64,000 nucleotides of DNA from Ancylobacter pratisalsi (GTDB taxonomy: Bacteria; Pseudomonadota; Alphaproteobacteria; Rhizobiales; Xanthobacteraceae): assembly GCF_010669125.1 (NCBI RefSeq), contig NZ_CP048630.1, positions 1,426,001 to 1,490,000 on the forward strand, given 5' to 3'. Each line of letters begins with the position of its first letter. Position 1 is the stretch's first letter. Below are positions 28,344 through 37,122 of this stretch, one piece after another. Under the pieces are notes generated by a model. It searched no databases. It saw nothing but the letters and a program-made list of their open reading frames with translations, and was not told the origin of the DNA. Made by a program: the position numbers and the translations under genes.

Positions 28344-30619
28344 AGAGAGCTGCCTTGCTGATCGTCCTCGCGGGAGCCATTGTCCCCGCGATCGCTCAGC
28401 AGGTTCAGCTCCCAGGTGGCTCCGGCACCTCTGCCAGCAATGGTTCACGTCCCAAGGTCGACGAGACCGCGCTGCGCTACTTCGCATCTCAAGGGGATAC
28501 CCGCCGCCTCGAAGCGGAAATCGCGCGCCTCCGCGCGCTCTATCCCGAATGGTCGCCGCCCGCCGACCTGTTCGGCCCGCAGACAGACGTCGAGCTGGAG
28601 CGGATGTGGAAGCTCTACGCCGAGGGCAAGTATACTGACGTGCGCGGCGCCATCGCCGCCCGACAGGCGGCTGACCCGCAGTGGGATCCGCCGGCCGACC
28701 TGCTCGCCCGCCTCACAGAGGCCGAGAACCGCCAGCGCCTGATCAATGCGTCGGACGCCCAGCAGTGGAACACCGTGCTGCGCCTTGCGACCGAGGCGCC
28801 GGGCATGCTCACCTGCACCAATGTCGACATTCTGTGGCGCGTCGCCGAGGCCTTCGCCAAGACCGACCAGACCCCGCGCGCCCTGGCCGCCTACACCTAT
28901 GTCCTGACCAACTGCAACGACACCAACGAACGTGTGGCGACGATGCAGAAGGCGATCCCGCTTCTCAGCGACGAGCAGCTCGAAAACCTGCTGAAGCTGG
29001 AGCGCAAGGACACCGAGGGCAAGCCGGAGTTCACCGTCCTTCGCGATGATCTGATCCGCCGTCGCATGGGCAAGGCGGCGGAGAACCCGGAATTCAAGGT
29101 TCCCGATGCCGACATCACGCGCATGGAGGAACTCTCCAAGAAGGAGACCGGCCCGGGCGACCCGCTCCTGCTCGGTTGGTACCTCTTCCGCCATGACGAG
29201 GCGGGCCGCGCGCTGGAATGGTTCAAGCTGGCGCTCGACCGCAAGGGCGGCCCGAAGGCGGCGGAGGGCTACGTCCTCTCCCTCAACTTCCTCGGCCGCG
29301 CGCTTGAGGCCGAGCCGATCGCCTATGAGTGGCGCGACAGCTCGCCCGAGAACAACAAGGCCTATCTCGACGTCGTCATCAGCCTGCTGACCGCCGATCC
29401 TCCGCCCGTGCTCGACGAGATCGTGCTCTCCCGGTTCAGCCCCGTGGTGATGCGCGACAAGTATGTGCCCGGCGCGCAGGCCCTCGGCTGGTACGCCTAT
29501 AACACCGGGCAGATCGTTACCGCCCGTTCCTGGTTCGAGACCGCACTGAACTGGGATCCCAATGACGAGCCGTCCGCCTATGGTCTCGCTCTTTCCTACT
29601 GGCGCCTGAAGGACATCGCGCGTCTCAACGCGATCGTGCGCGGCTGGGCCACCCGCTCCGAGCGTATCGTCGCGCTGGTCGATCCTGCGGTTCGTGCGCG
29701 GCTTGAAGCCCGCAACGCCCAGACCCAGTTCACGGCCTATACCGACCCGCTGGTTGCCGCCGCCGCGCGTCTGACCCCGACGCCGACCCTGCAGCCGCCG
29801 CCGCTCGGCGTGCCGACCCGGATGCCGGGCCCGTCGGCGCAGTTCCAGCCGGTGCCCGGTGCGACGGCGAACGCCTACGCGCCCACTGGCCAGTTCCAGC
29901 CCCTGCCGGGCGCAACCACGAACGCCTATGCGCCGACCAGCCAGTTCCAGCCCGTGCCGGGCGCGCAGGTCAGCTCCTACGCACCCACCAACGACTTCCA
30001 GCCGGTGCCGCAGTTCCAGGGCGCGGCCGCCCAGGCGGTGAATTATACCCCGCCGCCGACCCCGCAGCGCCGTCGCAGCATGTCGCGCTCGGTGGCGCGC
30101 ACCGGCAGCAGCGTGTCCGATTCCGGCGGCTCGGCCGGAGCGGCACTGGCCCGCGGCTGGAAGCTCATGGAACTCAACCGGCCGATCGAGGCCGTGCCGG
30201 AGTTCGATTACGCCATCAAGTACGGCAAGGGCCGCACCGCGGAAGATGCCGCCTACGGCAAGTCGCTGGCCTATATGCGCAAGGGCATGACCAATGCGGC
30301 CCAGGTCGCCGCGCTCGAAACCCCGCAGAATCCGCGCCGCTCCCTGCAGCTCACCGCCGACATCACGGCCCAGCGTGCCTATGAATTCTACCGCGATGGC
30401 CGCTATGTCGAAGCCATCATCTCGCTGGACGAGCATGCACGGCTGGCACCGGAACAGCAGGACATGATGCTGCTGCGCGCCTGGTGCTACTACCAGCTCC
30501 GCGATTTCCAGTCGTCGCGCCGGATTTTCCGCGCCCTCTCGGCGCAGGGCAACGTCAAGGCGTCCGAAGGCATCAACGCCATCGATGCCGCCACCCGCAA
30601 GGTGCGCGACGCTTACTGA
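28334..30619 (+). CDS. TPR protein of the cellulose operon (BcsK/BcsC N-terminal-like, no beta-barrel)
   Basis: 761 residues with a signal peptide (1-21). Helical repeats of TPR type occupy most of residues 35-480 and again 590-750 (GAALARGWKLMELNRPIEAVPEFDYAIKYG, AYEFYRDGRYVEAIISLDEHARLAPEQQDMMLLRAWCYYQ). Between them is a disordered Pro-rich stretch containing tandem 17-residue repeats QFQPVPGAxxxxYAPTx. BcsC in enterobacteria adds a C-terminal outer-membrane barrel; none is present here, so this is a periplasmic scaffold and the export pore must be elsewhere. Operons lacking bcsC and carrying bcsN usually encode a protein named BcsK in this place; I am fairly but not fully sure the name applies. 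Confidence 0.85.
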   Translation: MSLKRAALLIVLAGAIVPAIAQQVQLPGGSGTSASNGSRPKVDETALRYFASQGDTRRLEAEIARLRALYPEWSPPADLFGPQTDVELERMWKLYAEGKYTDVRGAIAARQAADPQWDPPADLLARLTEAENRQRLINASDAQQWNTVLRLATEAPGMLTCTNVDILWRVAEAFAKTDQTPRALAAYTYVLTNCNDTNERVATMQKAIPLLSDEQLENLLKLERKDTEGKPEFTVLRDDLIRRRMGKAAENPEFKVPDADITRMEELSKKETGPGDPLLLGWYLFRHDEAGRALEWFKLALDRKGGPKAAEGYVLSLNFLGRALEAEPIAYEWRDSSPENNKAYLDVVISLLTADPPPVLDEIVLSRFSPVVMRDKYVPGAQALGWYAYNTGQIVTARSWFETALNWDPNDEPSAYGLALSYWRLKDIARLNAIVRGWATRSERIVALVDPAVRARLEARNAQTQFTAYTDPLVAAAARLTPTPTLQPPPLGVPTRMPGPSAQFQPVPGATANAYAPTGQFQPLPGATTNAYAPTSQFQPVPGAQVSSYAPTNDFQPVPQFQGAAAQAVNYTPPPTPQRRRSMSRSVARTGSSVSDSGGSAGAALARGWKLMELNRPIEAVPEFDYAIKYGKGRTAEDAAYGKSLAYMRKGMTNAAQVAALETPQNPRRSLQLTADITAQRAYEFYRDGRYVEAIISLDEHARLAPEQQDMMLLRAWCYYQLRDFQSSRRIFRALSAQGNVKASEGINAIDAATRKVRDAY
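29840..30010 (+). repeat. 51-bp tandem repeat inside the TPR gene
   Basis: Units begin at 29840, 29891 and 29942, with a degenerate fourth at 29993, exactly 51 bp apart. Each encodes 17 residues starting QFQP(V/L)PGA and ending YAPT. DNA copies differ mostly at third positions, so the protein repeat is maintained by selection or is an old duplication rather than a fresh slippage. Confidence 0.92.
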
Positions 30620-30637
30620 CGCCGCATCCTAAGGGTC

Positions 30638-30657
30638 TGCACCCGCGCGCGGGTGCA
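30638..30657. terminator. 20-bp perfect palindrome between convergent TPR gene and selB/tRNA-Sec
   Basis: TGCACCCGCG followed by CGCGGGTGCA, no mismatch. It sits 19 bases after the TPR stop and 65 bases after the tRNA-Sec 3' end on the opposite strand. No T-run follows, so it may act as a two-way rho-assisted terminator or RNA-stabilising hairpin. Confidence 0.55.
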
Positions 30658-30703
30658 CAGGCCTTGGCCGCAGCAATGCGCGGCCAGCTCCGCTCCCGTG
30701 GCA

Positions 30704-32779
30704 TCAGCGCGGGGTGGAAAGTGGCGGAAGAGAGTGGGAGTCGAACCCACCAGAGACCGGCTCGCGGCCCCTCCCGGATTTGAAGTCCGGACGCCCCACC
30801 AGGGACGCCTCTCTTCCCAAAGGATCGCGCGCATTCTCCGCGATCAGGCCGAACAGGTCCAGCCGGTGCGGGTTGATGCGCCTCACATCGCCCCGGCGCA
30901 AGGTGACGCCGTGGCGGTCGAGAAACTCGAGTATCTGGATCGCGACCTTGCGCCCGACCGCGTGCTCGCCCTGCTCGATCCGGTCGCGGAAGGCGGCCGC
31001 GGCGAACTGACCGTTCGGCGCGCCGTCGCCCAACTGCTTCGCCGTCGCCACCAGCGTGGCGACCGTGGAACGCAGGAAAAAATGGTCATGCGCCACCTCG
31101 TCCACCCGCCCCATGCGACCGAGCAGCTTCAGCAGCCGGCGGATATCGGCCTCGCCATGGCCGGTCGTCGCGGCAAGGTCGCGCACGCGCGGAGGCCGGA
31201 ACCGCTCGACCCCGCCAAGGCGCGGCTCGATCTCTTCCCAAAGCACATCGTCGTCGCGGGTCAGGCGCACCTCGTGGCCGGCGAGCCGCACCCACGCCCC
31301 TTCCAGCGCGAGGCTTCCCTCCCCGGCAAGGCGCCTCAGGGCAGAGGCGAACACCGGCTTGTCGAGCCGGGGCGTCAGCGCCAGCCGCAGCTTTTCAGCG
31401 CCGATGCCGGGCAGGTCCGGATTGGCATCGTGAAAGCGCGTCAGCTCCGCCACCAAGCCGTCGCGGAAGTCGTTCCAGCGACCCTCGGTCAGCGCCACGC
31501 GGGCCTCGCCCGCCGCCAGCAGGACGACGCCGAGCCGCGTGGCCACGGCTTCGATGGTCTGCGCACCCAGCGCCCTGTCGCGGGCGAAGGCGTCGAGGTC
31601 GACATGGCCGGGCTCGATCGCGAGCAGCCGCGCCAATTCCGCCGCTGGGTCGGACCCGCCCAGCGCCTCCAGCAGCGCCAGCCGGGCCGGCACACGTCGC
31701 CGCCGTGCGGGCGCGCGCAGATCGAGAAACACGCCCCCGCCGACAGTGCGCTGGGCCGAGGTGTCGCGGATCACGAAGCGATCGCCCACGGCGGCCGCGA
31801 TGGGCCGGTCGAGCACAAGCTGCACCATCGCCGAACCGCCGGCGGCCACCACGTCCTGCGACAGCGGCACCAGCCGGGCGCCAACCTCGGCGGAGGCATG
31901 GTGCAGCCTCACCGGAAACCACTGGCCCAGAGGCTTCGGCTCACCCGGCAGCACATCTAGCCGGGCATCGATGCGCAAGGTCGGCGCGTGCAGGACGGGG
32001 TCGAGCACCATGTCACCGCGGGTGATCGCCTCATGGCCCACGCCCTCGCCCGCGAGGTTCAGCGCGCAGCGCTCGCCCGCGCTGCCCTTCTCCGCCTTGC
32101 GGTTCTGCGCATGGATCGAGCGCACGCGCGCGCCCAGCCCCGAGGGGCTGATACTCACCCGGTCGCCGACCGCGACCGCACCGGAAAGCACCGTCCCCGT
32201 CACCACCGTGCCCGTGCCGGCCAGCGTGAAGCAGCGATCCACCGCCAGCCGGAATCGCCCGTCACTGCTGCGCGCGGCGAACCCCCGCGCGGCGTCCGCA
32301 AGCCTCTGGCGCAGTACCGCGATGCCCTCACCCGACATCACCGAAACCGGCACGATCTCGGCCCTCTCCAGCGCGGTGCCCGCGACAAGCGCCTCGATCT
32401 GCGCCTCCACCACGGCGCGGCGGGAGGCATCGGCAAGGTCGGCCTTGGTCAGCGCCACGACACCACGGGTAATGCCCAAAAGGTTCAGCAGCGCCAGATG
32501 TTCGCGCGTCTGCGGCATCACCCCGTCATCGGCGGCCACCACCAACAGCGCGAAGTCGATCCCGCTGGCGCCCGCCAGCATGGTGCGGATGAAGCGCTCA
32601 TGGCCGGGCACGTCGATGAAGCCGAGAGTGCCTTCCTCCGTCGGCAGGTAGGCGAAGCCGAGGTCGATGGAAATGCCCCGCGCCTTCTCCTCCTTCAGCC
32701 GGTCGGTATCGACCCCGGTCAGCGCGCCGATGAGCGCCGTCTTGCCGTGATCGACATGCCCGGCCGTGCCCACAATCAT
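30704..32779 (-). CDS. selB: Selenocysteine-specific elongation factor
   Basis: 691 residues. GTPase motifs GTAGHVDHGKT (residues 4-14), DVPGH and the NLLG/TKAD region open the protein, followed by EF-Tu-like domains 2 and 3 and four winged-helix domains; the last is AFRDRIEQGEHAVGRKVAIQILEFLDRHGVTLRRGD. SelB brings Sec-tRNA to UGA codons marked by a SECIS hairpin. The reading frame has no stop at the end of the last winged helix and continues through all of tRNA-Sec (residues 655-686) to a TGA at 30704. ATG overlaps the selA stop. Confidence 0.96.
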   Translation of the reverse strand: MIVGTAGHVDHGKTALIGALTGVDTDRLKEEKARGISIDLGFAYLPTEEGTLGFIDVPGHERFIRTMLAGASGIDFALLVVAADDGVMPQTREHLALLNLLGITRGVVALTKADLADASRRAVVEAQIEALVAGTALERAEIVPVSVMSGEGIAVLRQRLADAARGFAARSSDGRFRLAVDRCFTLAGTGTVVTGTVLSGAVAVGDRVSISPSGLGARVRSIHAQNRKAEKGSAGERCALNLAGEGVGHEAITRGDMVLDPVLHAPTLRIDARLDVLPGEPKPLGQWFPVRLHHASAEVGARLVPLSQDVVAAGGSAMVQLVLDRPIAAAVGDRFVIRDTSAQRTVGGGVFLDLRAPARRRRVPARLALLEALGGSDPAAELARLLAIEPGHVDLDAFARDRALGAQTIEAVATRLGVVLLAAGEARVALTEGRWNDFRDGLVAELTRFHDANPDLPGIGAEKLRLALTPRLDKPVFASALRRLAGEGSLALEGAWVRLAGHEVRLTRDDDVLWEEIEPRLGGVERFRPPRVRDLAATTGHGEADIRRLLKLLGRMGRVDEVAHDHFFLRSTVATLVATAKQLGDGAPNGQFAAAAFRDRIEQGEHAVGRKVAIQILEFLDRHGVTLRRGDVRRINPHRLDLFGLIAENARDPLGREASLVGRPDFKSGRGREPVSGGFDSHSLPPLSTPR
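30722..30817 (-). tRNA. selC: tRNA-Sec (anticodon TCA)
   Basis: 96 nt including encoded CCA. The acceptor arm is long as required for Sec tRNA (GGAAGAGA with TCTCTTCC, 8 bp, discriminator G). Anticodon TCA sits in CGGACTTCAAATCCG; a long variable arm and the GGTTCGA T-loop (GTGGGTTCGACTCCCAC) follow. The whole gene lies inside the selB open frame, in the same direction, and is presumably processed from the sel operon transcript. Confidence 0.96.
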
Positions 32780-34203
32780 GGAAGCGTCCCCAGGGCACCG
32801 AGGCTGGCGAGGAAACCGGCCGGATCCTCAAGACAACGCAGGTCGAGCAGCAGCGCTCCCTCCGTTATCCGTCCGATCACCGGCAAGGGAAGCGCGCGCA
32901 GCGCCGCCGCCAGCGCGTTCAACGCGCCGCCCGAGGCCGCACCGACGGGCCGAATGGCGAGCCCGGCACTTGGCAGCGTTTCCAGCGGCAGCGCGCCCGA
33001 GCCGATCTGGCTGGCGCACTCGACCACCTCGACCGCGAAGGTCGGCCCCAGACGTTCGGCCACGTCGAGGGCCAGCGCCTCGCCCAGCGCGGCAAGTTCC
33101 CCCCGCGAGCGGGCGAGCAGCCTGAGCGTGGGCAGCTTCACCGCCAGCCGCTCGGGATCGCGATAGAGTTTGAGCGTCGCCTCCAGCGCGGCGAGGCGGA
33201 TCTTGTCGACCCTCAAGGCCCGCTTCATCGGATTGGCATTGATCTTCGCGATCAGCTCCGCCCGTCCGACGATGAAGCCGGTCTGCGGTCCGCCCAGCAG
33301 CTTGTCGCCGGAGAAGGTGACGATGTCGGCCCCCTCCATCACCGCCTCGCGCACGGTCGGCTCGTGCGCCAGCCCGAGGCGCGCCAGGTCGAACAGCGTG
33401 CCCGATCCCAGGTCGTTCACCAGGGGTACGCCGCGCGCCCGCGCGATCTCGCCAAGCTCGCGGGCGCTCACCTCGCGGGTGAACCCCTCGATGCGGTAAT
33501 TCGAGGTGTGCACCTTCAGCACCAGCCCCGTCTCGGCGCCGAGCGCGCCGGCATAGTCGCGGGGATGCGTGCGGTTGGTGGTGCCCACCTCGACCAGCTT
33601 CACCCCGGCCCGCGCCATGATGTCGGGCATGCGGAAGGCCCCGCCGATCTCGATCAGCTCGCCGCGCGACACCACGGCCTCGCGTCCCAGCCCGAGGGTG
33701 TTGAGCACCAGCAGCACGGCGGCCGCGTTGTTGTTGACGACGGTGGCGTCCTCGGCCCCGGTCAGTTCGATCAGCAGGTCGCGCACATGGTCGTCGCGCT
33801 CGCCGCGCGTGCCGGTGTCGATGTCGTATTCCAGCGCCACGGCGGAGCGCATGGCGGCGGTTGCGGCCTCCACGGCCTCCTCCGCCAGCAGGGCGCGGCC
33901 GAGATTGGTGTGCAGCACCGTGCCGGTCAGGTTGAACACCGGACGAAGGCTGGCCCGGGCGGTCCGTTCCAGCGCATCGCCCGCAGCCAGCGCCACATGG
34001 TCGGCCGAGGGCAGGCTGGCGAGCTGGCCGGCGAGCAGGAAGGCGCGGGCCTCGTCGAGCGCGGCGCGAATCGCGCCGGTGGTCGCGGCGCGGCCAAAGC
34101 GCTCGCTGGCGAGCTGTGCCGCCGGCGTCTTCAGAACGAGGTCGACCGAGGGCAGGTCGCGCGGTGAGGGACGGGACAGCGAGCCGTCGAGGGGAGCGTC
34201 CAT
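32776..34203 (-). CDS. selA: L-seryl-tRNA(Sec) selenium transferase
   Basis: 475 residues, family length about 463. PLP fold with N-terminal RPVFNLTGTVLHTNLGRALL, VVNNNAAAVLLVLN, and the PLP-lysine in VTFSGDKLLGGPQTGFIVG near residue 295. It converts Ser-tRNA(Sec) to Sec-tRNA(Sec) with selenophosphate. It starts 10 bases after fdhE and its stop overlaps selB, so fdhE-selA-selB-selC reads as one unit. Confidence 0.97.
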   Translation of the reverse strand: MDAPLDGSLSRPSPRDLPSVDLVLKTPAAQLASERFGRAATTGAIRAALDEARAFLLAGQLASLPSADHVALAAGDALERTARASLRPVFNLTGTVLHTNLGRALLAEEAVEAATAAMRSAVALEYDIDTGTRGERDDHVRDLLIELTGAEDATVVNNNAAAVLLVLNTLGLGREAVVSRGELIEIGGAFRMPDIMARAGVKLVEVGTTNRTHPRDYAGALGAETGLVLKVHTSNYRIEGFTREVSARELGEIARARGVPLVNDLGSGTLFDLARLGLAHEPTVREAVMEGADIVTFSGDKLLGGPQTGFIVGRAELIAKINANPMKRALRVDKIRLAALEATLKLYRDPERLAVKLPTLRLLARSRGELAALGEALALDVAERLGPTFAVEVVECASQIGSGALPLETLPSAGLAIRPVGAASGGALNALAAALRALPLPVIGRITEGALLLDLRCLEDPAGFLASLGALGTLP

Positions 34204-34213
34204 TCGCGCCTCC

Positions 34214-35125
34214 TCAGTAGCCGAGCAGGAACGGATTGAACGCGGCCCGCCGGTACGGCCCTTCGCGCATCATCAGGTCGAGGCCAAGCGTGCCGACATC
34301 GTCCGCCACCGCCTCGATGGTGGTGTCCTTGTTCTGGTACATCACCTTCACATAGGTGCGGCATTCCTCGCAGGTCTCGGCCTTGACGGTGCCGGGGCTG
34401 TGATCGATCTCCTGGTAGCCGATGCCCTTGGTGCTGCCGCAGGAACAGCAGCGGATGCGCACATAGTGCCATTGCGTGGCGCACAGCGAGCAGACGCAGA
34501 AGCGGCTGCCGTGAGCGTTCGGGCGATCAACCACCAGCGAGGCCACCGGCGGCCCGCCGCAGGCCGGGCAGATGCCATCGCCCACCGGCACCAGCTTGGC
34601 GACGTCGAGCCCGGCGGCGAGGCGGACGAAGTGCACCTGAAGCGCGGCCGCGACATAGATGTGCTCGGCGAGACTTTCCACCGGCATGGCATGGGCGAGC
34701 ACGTCGCGCACCATCTGGGCGCGCTGCGCGCCATCCGCCGCGCTCACCCGCGCCAGCGCCTCACCGGCCTCGGCTGGCATGGCGACGCGCGCGCTGGCAT
34801 CGAACAGCGCGTCGAGCGTCTGCTCCAGCGTGTCGTCAAGCGTCAGGCTGGAACGGTCGAGCGCCGGCATCTGGTGAGCCGCCGCGCGCTCCAACGTCTC
34901 CTCGTCCGGCGGCTCGACGGGAGGAAGACCCGCAAGGATCGCCTGCTGGGCATCGACCAGGCCGGCCACGAAACTGAGATAGGGCTCCAGCGGGCTGACC
35001 TCGGCATAGACCCGCAGCCGCGCCGCCCGGGCCACGAACACGGTCGCCAGATCGGGAAGAACCGCCAGAGGCGGGGTCGAGACATCGCCGATCACCGACG
35101 GGTCGGGCTGTAGACTGGCAGACAT
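34214..35125 (-). CDS. fdhE: Formate dehydrogenase accessory protein FdhE
   Basis: 303 residues. Rubredoxin-like CxxC motifs: CPACGG near 185, CSLC near 214, CCSC near 227 and CEEC near 252, the four expected zinc/iron-binding pairs. FdhE binds the FDH catalytic subunit before Tat export and is needed for activity. MSASLQPD at 35125 is preceded by GAGGAAAG, a clear ribosome site. A 267-base gap without a recognised gene separates it from fdoI; a separate promoter is possible there. Confidence 0.95.
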   Translation of the reverse strand: MSASLQPDPSVIGDVSTPPLAVLPDLATVFVARAARLRVYAEVSPLEPYLSFVAGLVDAQQAILAGLPPVEPPDEETLERAAAHQMPALDRSSLTLDDTLEQTLDALFDASARVAMPAEAGEALARVSAADGAQRAQMVRDVLAHAMPVESLAEHIYVAAALQVHFVRLAAGLDVAKLVPVGDGICPACGGPPVASLVVDRPNAHGSRFCVCSLCATQWHYVRIRCCSCGSTKGIGYQEIDHSPGTVKAETCEECRTYVKVMYQNKDTTIEAVADDVGTLGLDLMMREGPYRRAAFNPFLLGY

Positions 35126-35392
35126 TCTTTCCTCACGAACCGCACCGGCCACGTGGCTACGCGACTTGAAACACCCCGACCCGGAACCGGCCCCAGGATC
35201 GGAATTCCGCAGAACTCACCTCGGGCCCCGCCTCGCTCGACAGGCTGACGACCCGGGCGCCGGAATCAGGACAAGCCAGATATAGGTCGCCCCCGCCCCG
35301 CCGGCGACCCCCGGCACGTCAAGCCGGCGCTCGCGCACGAGAGACAACTCCCCGCCGCACCGTCCGTGCGACGGGCCTGCGCAGACCCGCGC

Positions 35393-36112
35393 CTATTCGG
35401 CTGGCGCGCGCGGACCGCGCGGGGACTTCCCGACCAGCTCGCGCAGCCATTTGCGATGGTGACGCCAGGCCCAGCCACCGGTGACCTTGCCCCGCGTCAT
35501 CGCCCCCATCGTTCCCTTCACCCAGATCGCCGCATAGACGTGGACGATCCACACGCAGATGATCACCACCGCGGTAATCGAGTGAGCGAGGATGGCGACG
35601 CGCTTCTGCGGGATGGTGGTGTAATCGAAGAAGTACTGGTCCCACATCACCACGCCGGAAACGATCAGCACCAGGATCAGCCCGGACATGGCCCAGAACA
35701 CGCCCTTCTGGCCGGCATTGTACTTGCCGACCTCGGGCATCTTCTCCTCGTGACCCGCCAGCAGATCGGCCGAATGGGCGACCCAGGCCACGTCCTCGCG
35801 CGCCGGCAGGTTCGCCCGCCAGAAGCGGATGAACAGGCCGGAGAAGGAGAAGAACAGCACCACGCCGATCCACGGATGCAGGATCCGCGTCAACTGCCCG
35901 CCGCCGAACAGGCCGGTCAGGAAGAACAGCCACGGCGTGAACAGCGCGAGACCCGAGAGCGCCAGCAGCACCAGGCAGACGGCGGTGATCCAGTGGTTGA
36001 TGCGCGCGGGTCCCGTATAGCGGTCCACGATCACCGGGGGGCCGGGATGCACGGCGTCCCCGGCCTCGACATCGTCGGGAACGTGCGGCGCCTTCTGGTG
36101 GTCCGCCGTCAT
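35393..36112 (-). CDS. fdoI: Formate dehydrogenase cytochrome b556 (gamma) subunit
   Basis: 239 residues, four membrane helices ([78 protein letters not shown]). Heme-ligand histidines lie in RINHW, HPWIG, LAHSIT and IVHVY. It hands electrons from the periplasmic alpha/beta subunits to quinone. ATG overlaps the fdoH stop. Confidence 0.95.
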   Translation of the reverse strand: MTADHQKAPHVPDDVEAGDAVHPGPPVIVDRYTGPARINHWITAVCLVLLALSGLALFTPWLFFLTGLFGGGQLTRILHPWIGVVLFFSFSGLFIRFWRANLPAREDVAWVAHSADLLAGHEEKMPEVGKYNAGQKGVFWAMSGLILVLIVSGVVMWDQYFFDYTTIPQKRVAILAHSITAVVIICVWIVHVYAAIWVKGTMGAMTRGKVTGGWAWRHHRKWLRELVGKSPRGPRAPAE

Positions 36113-37110
36113 GGCGCACTCCCCTGGCTATGAGAAGGCCCTGAGGGCGTGTCGGGAGGGGGCGGGGATGCCTTGCCTTCCGTGAGCCTCTCGGCGTTCT
36201 CCTCGTCCTCCTCCGTCACCTTGTTGGGGCCGGTGACGACGTAGTGCAGCAGGCCCGCGGCGGCGGCGAAGCCCATCACCGCGAGGCCGACATATTTGGT
36301 CGCGCCCTTCCAGGCCTGCACGATGGGTGAGATGTGCGGGTCGTCGGGAAGGCCGGCATAGATCGACGGCTGGTCCGCGTGCGGCAGAACATACATGACA
36401 TGGGTGCCGCCCACACCCGCCGGGTCGTAGAGGCCGGCATTGTCAAAGCCGCGCGTCTTCAGGTCCTTGATGCGGAAATCCGCCCAGTCCTTCATCTCCT
36501 GCTTGGTGCCGAAGACGATGGCCTGTGTCGGGCAGGCCTTCTGGCAGGCCGGCCCCTGGCCGACCGCGACGCGGTCCGAGCACAGCGTGCACTTGTAGAC
36601 CGTGTGATCGACCTTCGACATGCGCGGGATGTCGAACGGGCAGCCCTTGATGCAGTAGCCGCAGCCGATGCAGTTCTCGTGGATGAAATCCACGATACCG
36701 TTGGAATACTGCACGATCGCGCCCGGCGAGGGACAGGCCTTGAGGCAGCCCGGATCCTCGCAGTGCATGCAGCCATCCTTGCGGATGAGCCATTCGAGAT
36801 TGTCGGTCTCGGGGTTCTCCCACTCGGTGAAGCGCATCAGCGTGAAGGTGTTCGCCGTCAGGTCCATGGGGTTGGTGTAGACCCCGTGGTTGAAGCCGAT
36901 CTCCTCGGTGAGCTGGTTCCATTCCAGGCAGGCGGACTGGCAAGCCTTGCAGCCGATGCATTTGGATACATCGATCAGCTTGGCCACCTCGGTCAGCCGC
37001 TCGGCGGGAGGGGTCACCTGCGACGCCGAGCGCCGCAGGATGTCCTTCTCGCCGAAGCGCGGCCTGTCCGCGGCCGGGTCGACGGACGGATTCGGAATAG
37101 GTGGAAACAT
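36109..37110 (-). CDS. fdoH: Formate dehydrogenase iron-sulfur (beta) subunit
   Basis: 333 residues. Four 4Fe-4S clusters: [11 protein letters not shown] (51-61), [24 protein letters not shown] with CPFDI, and CTLCSDR with [11 protein letters not shown] single C-terminal membrane helix ([19 protein letters not shown]) anchors it, as in E. coli FdnH/FdoH. The tail is Pro/Ser-rich. Twelve bases separate it from fdoG. Confidence 0.96.
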   Translation of the reverse strand: MFPPIPNPSVDPAADRPRFGEKDILRRSASQVTPPAERLTEVAKLIDVSKCIGCKACQSACLEWNQLTEEIGFNHGVYTNPMDLTANTFTLMRFTEWENPETDNLEWLIRKDGCMHCEDPGCLKACPSPGAIVQYSNGIVDFIHENCIGCGYCIKGCPFDIPRMSKVDHTVYKCTLCSDRVAVGQGPACQKACPTQAIVFGTKQEMKDWADFRIKDLKTRGFDNAGLYDPAGVGGTHVMYVLPHADQPSIYAGLPDDPHISPIVQAWKGATKYVGLAVMGFAAAAGLLHYVVTGPNKVTEEDEENAERLTEGKASPPPPDTPSGPSHSQGSAP

Positions 37111-37122
37111 CGCGCCGCCTCC

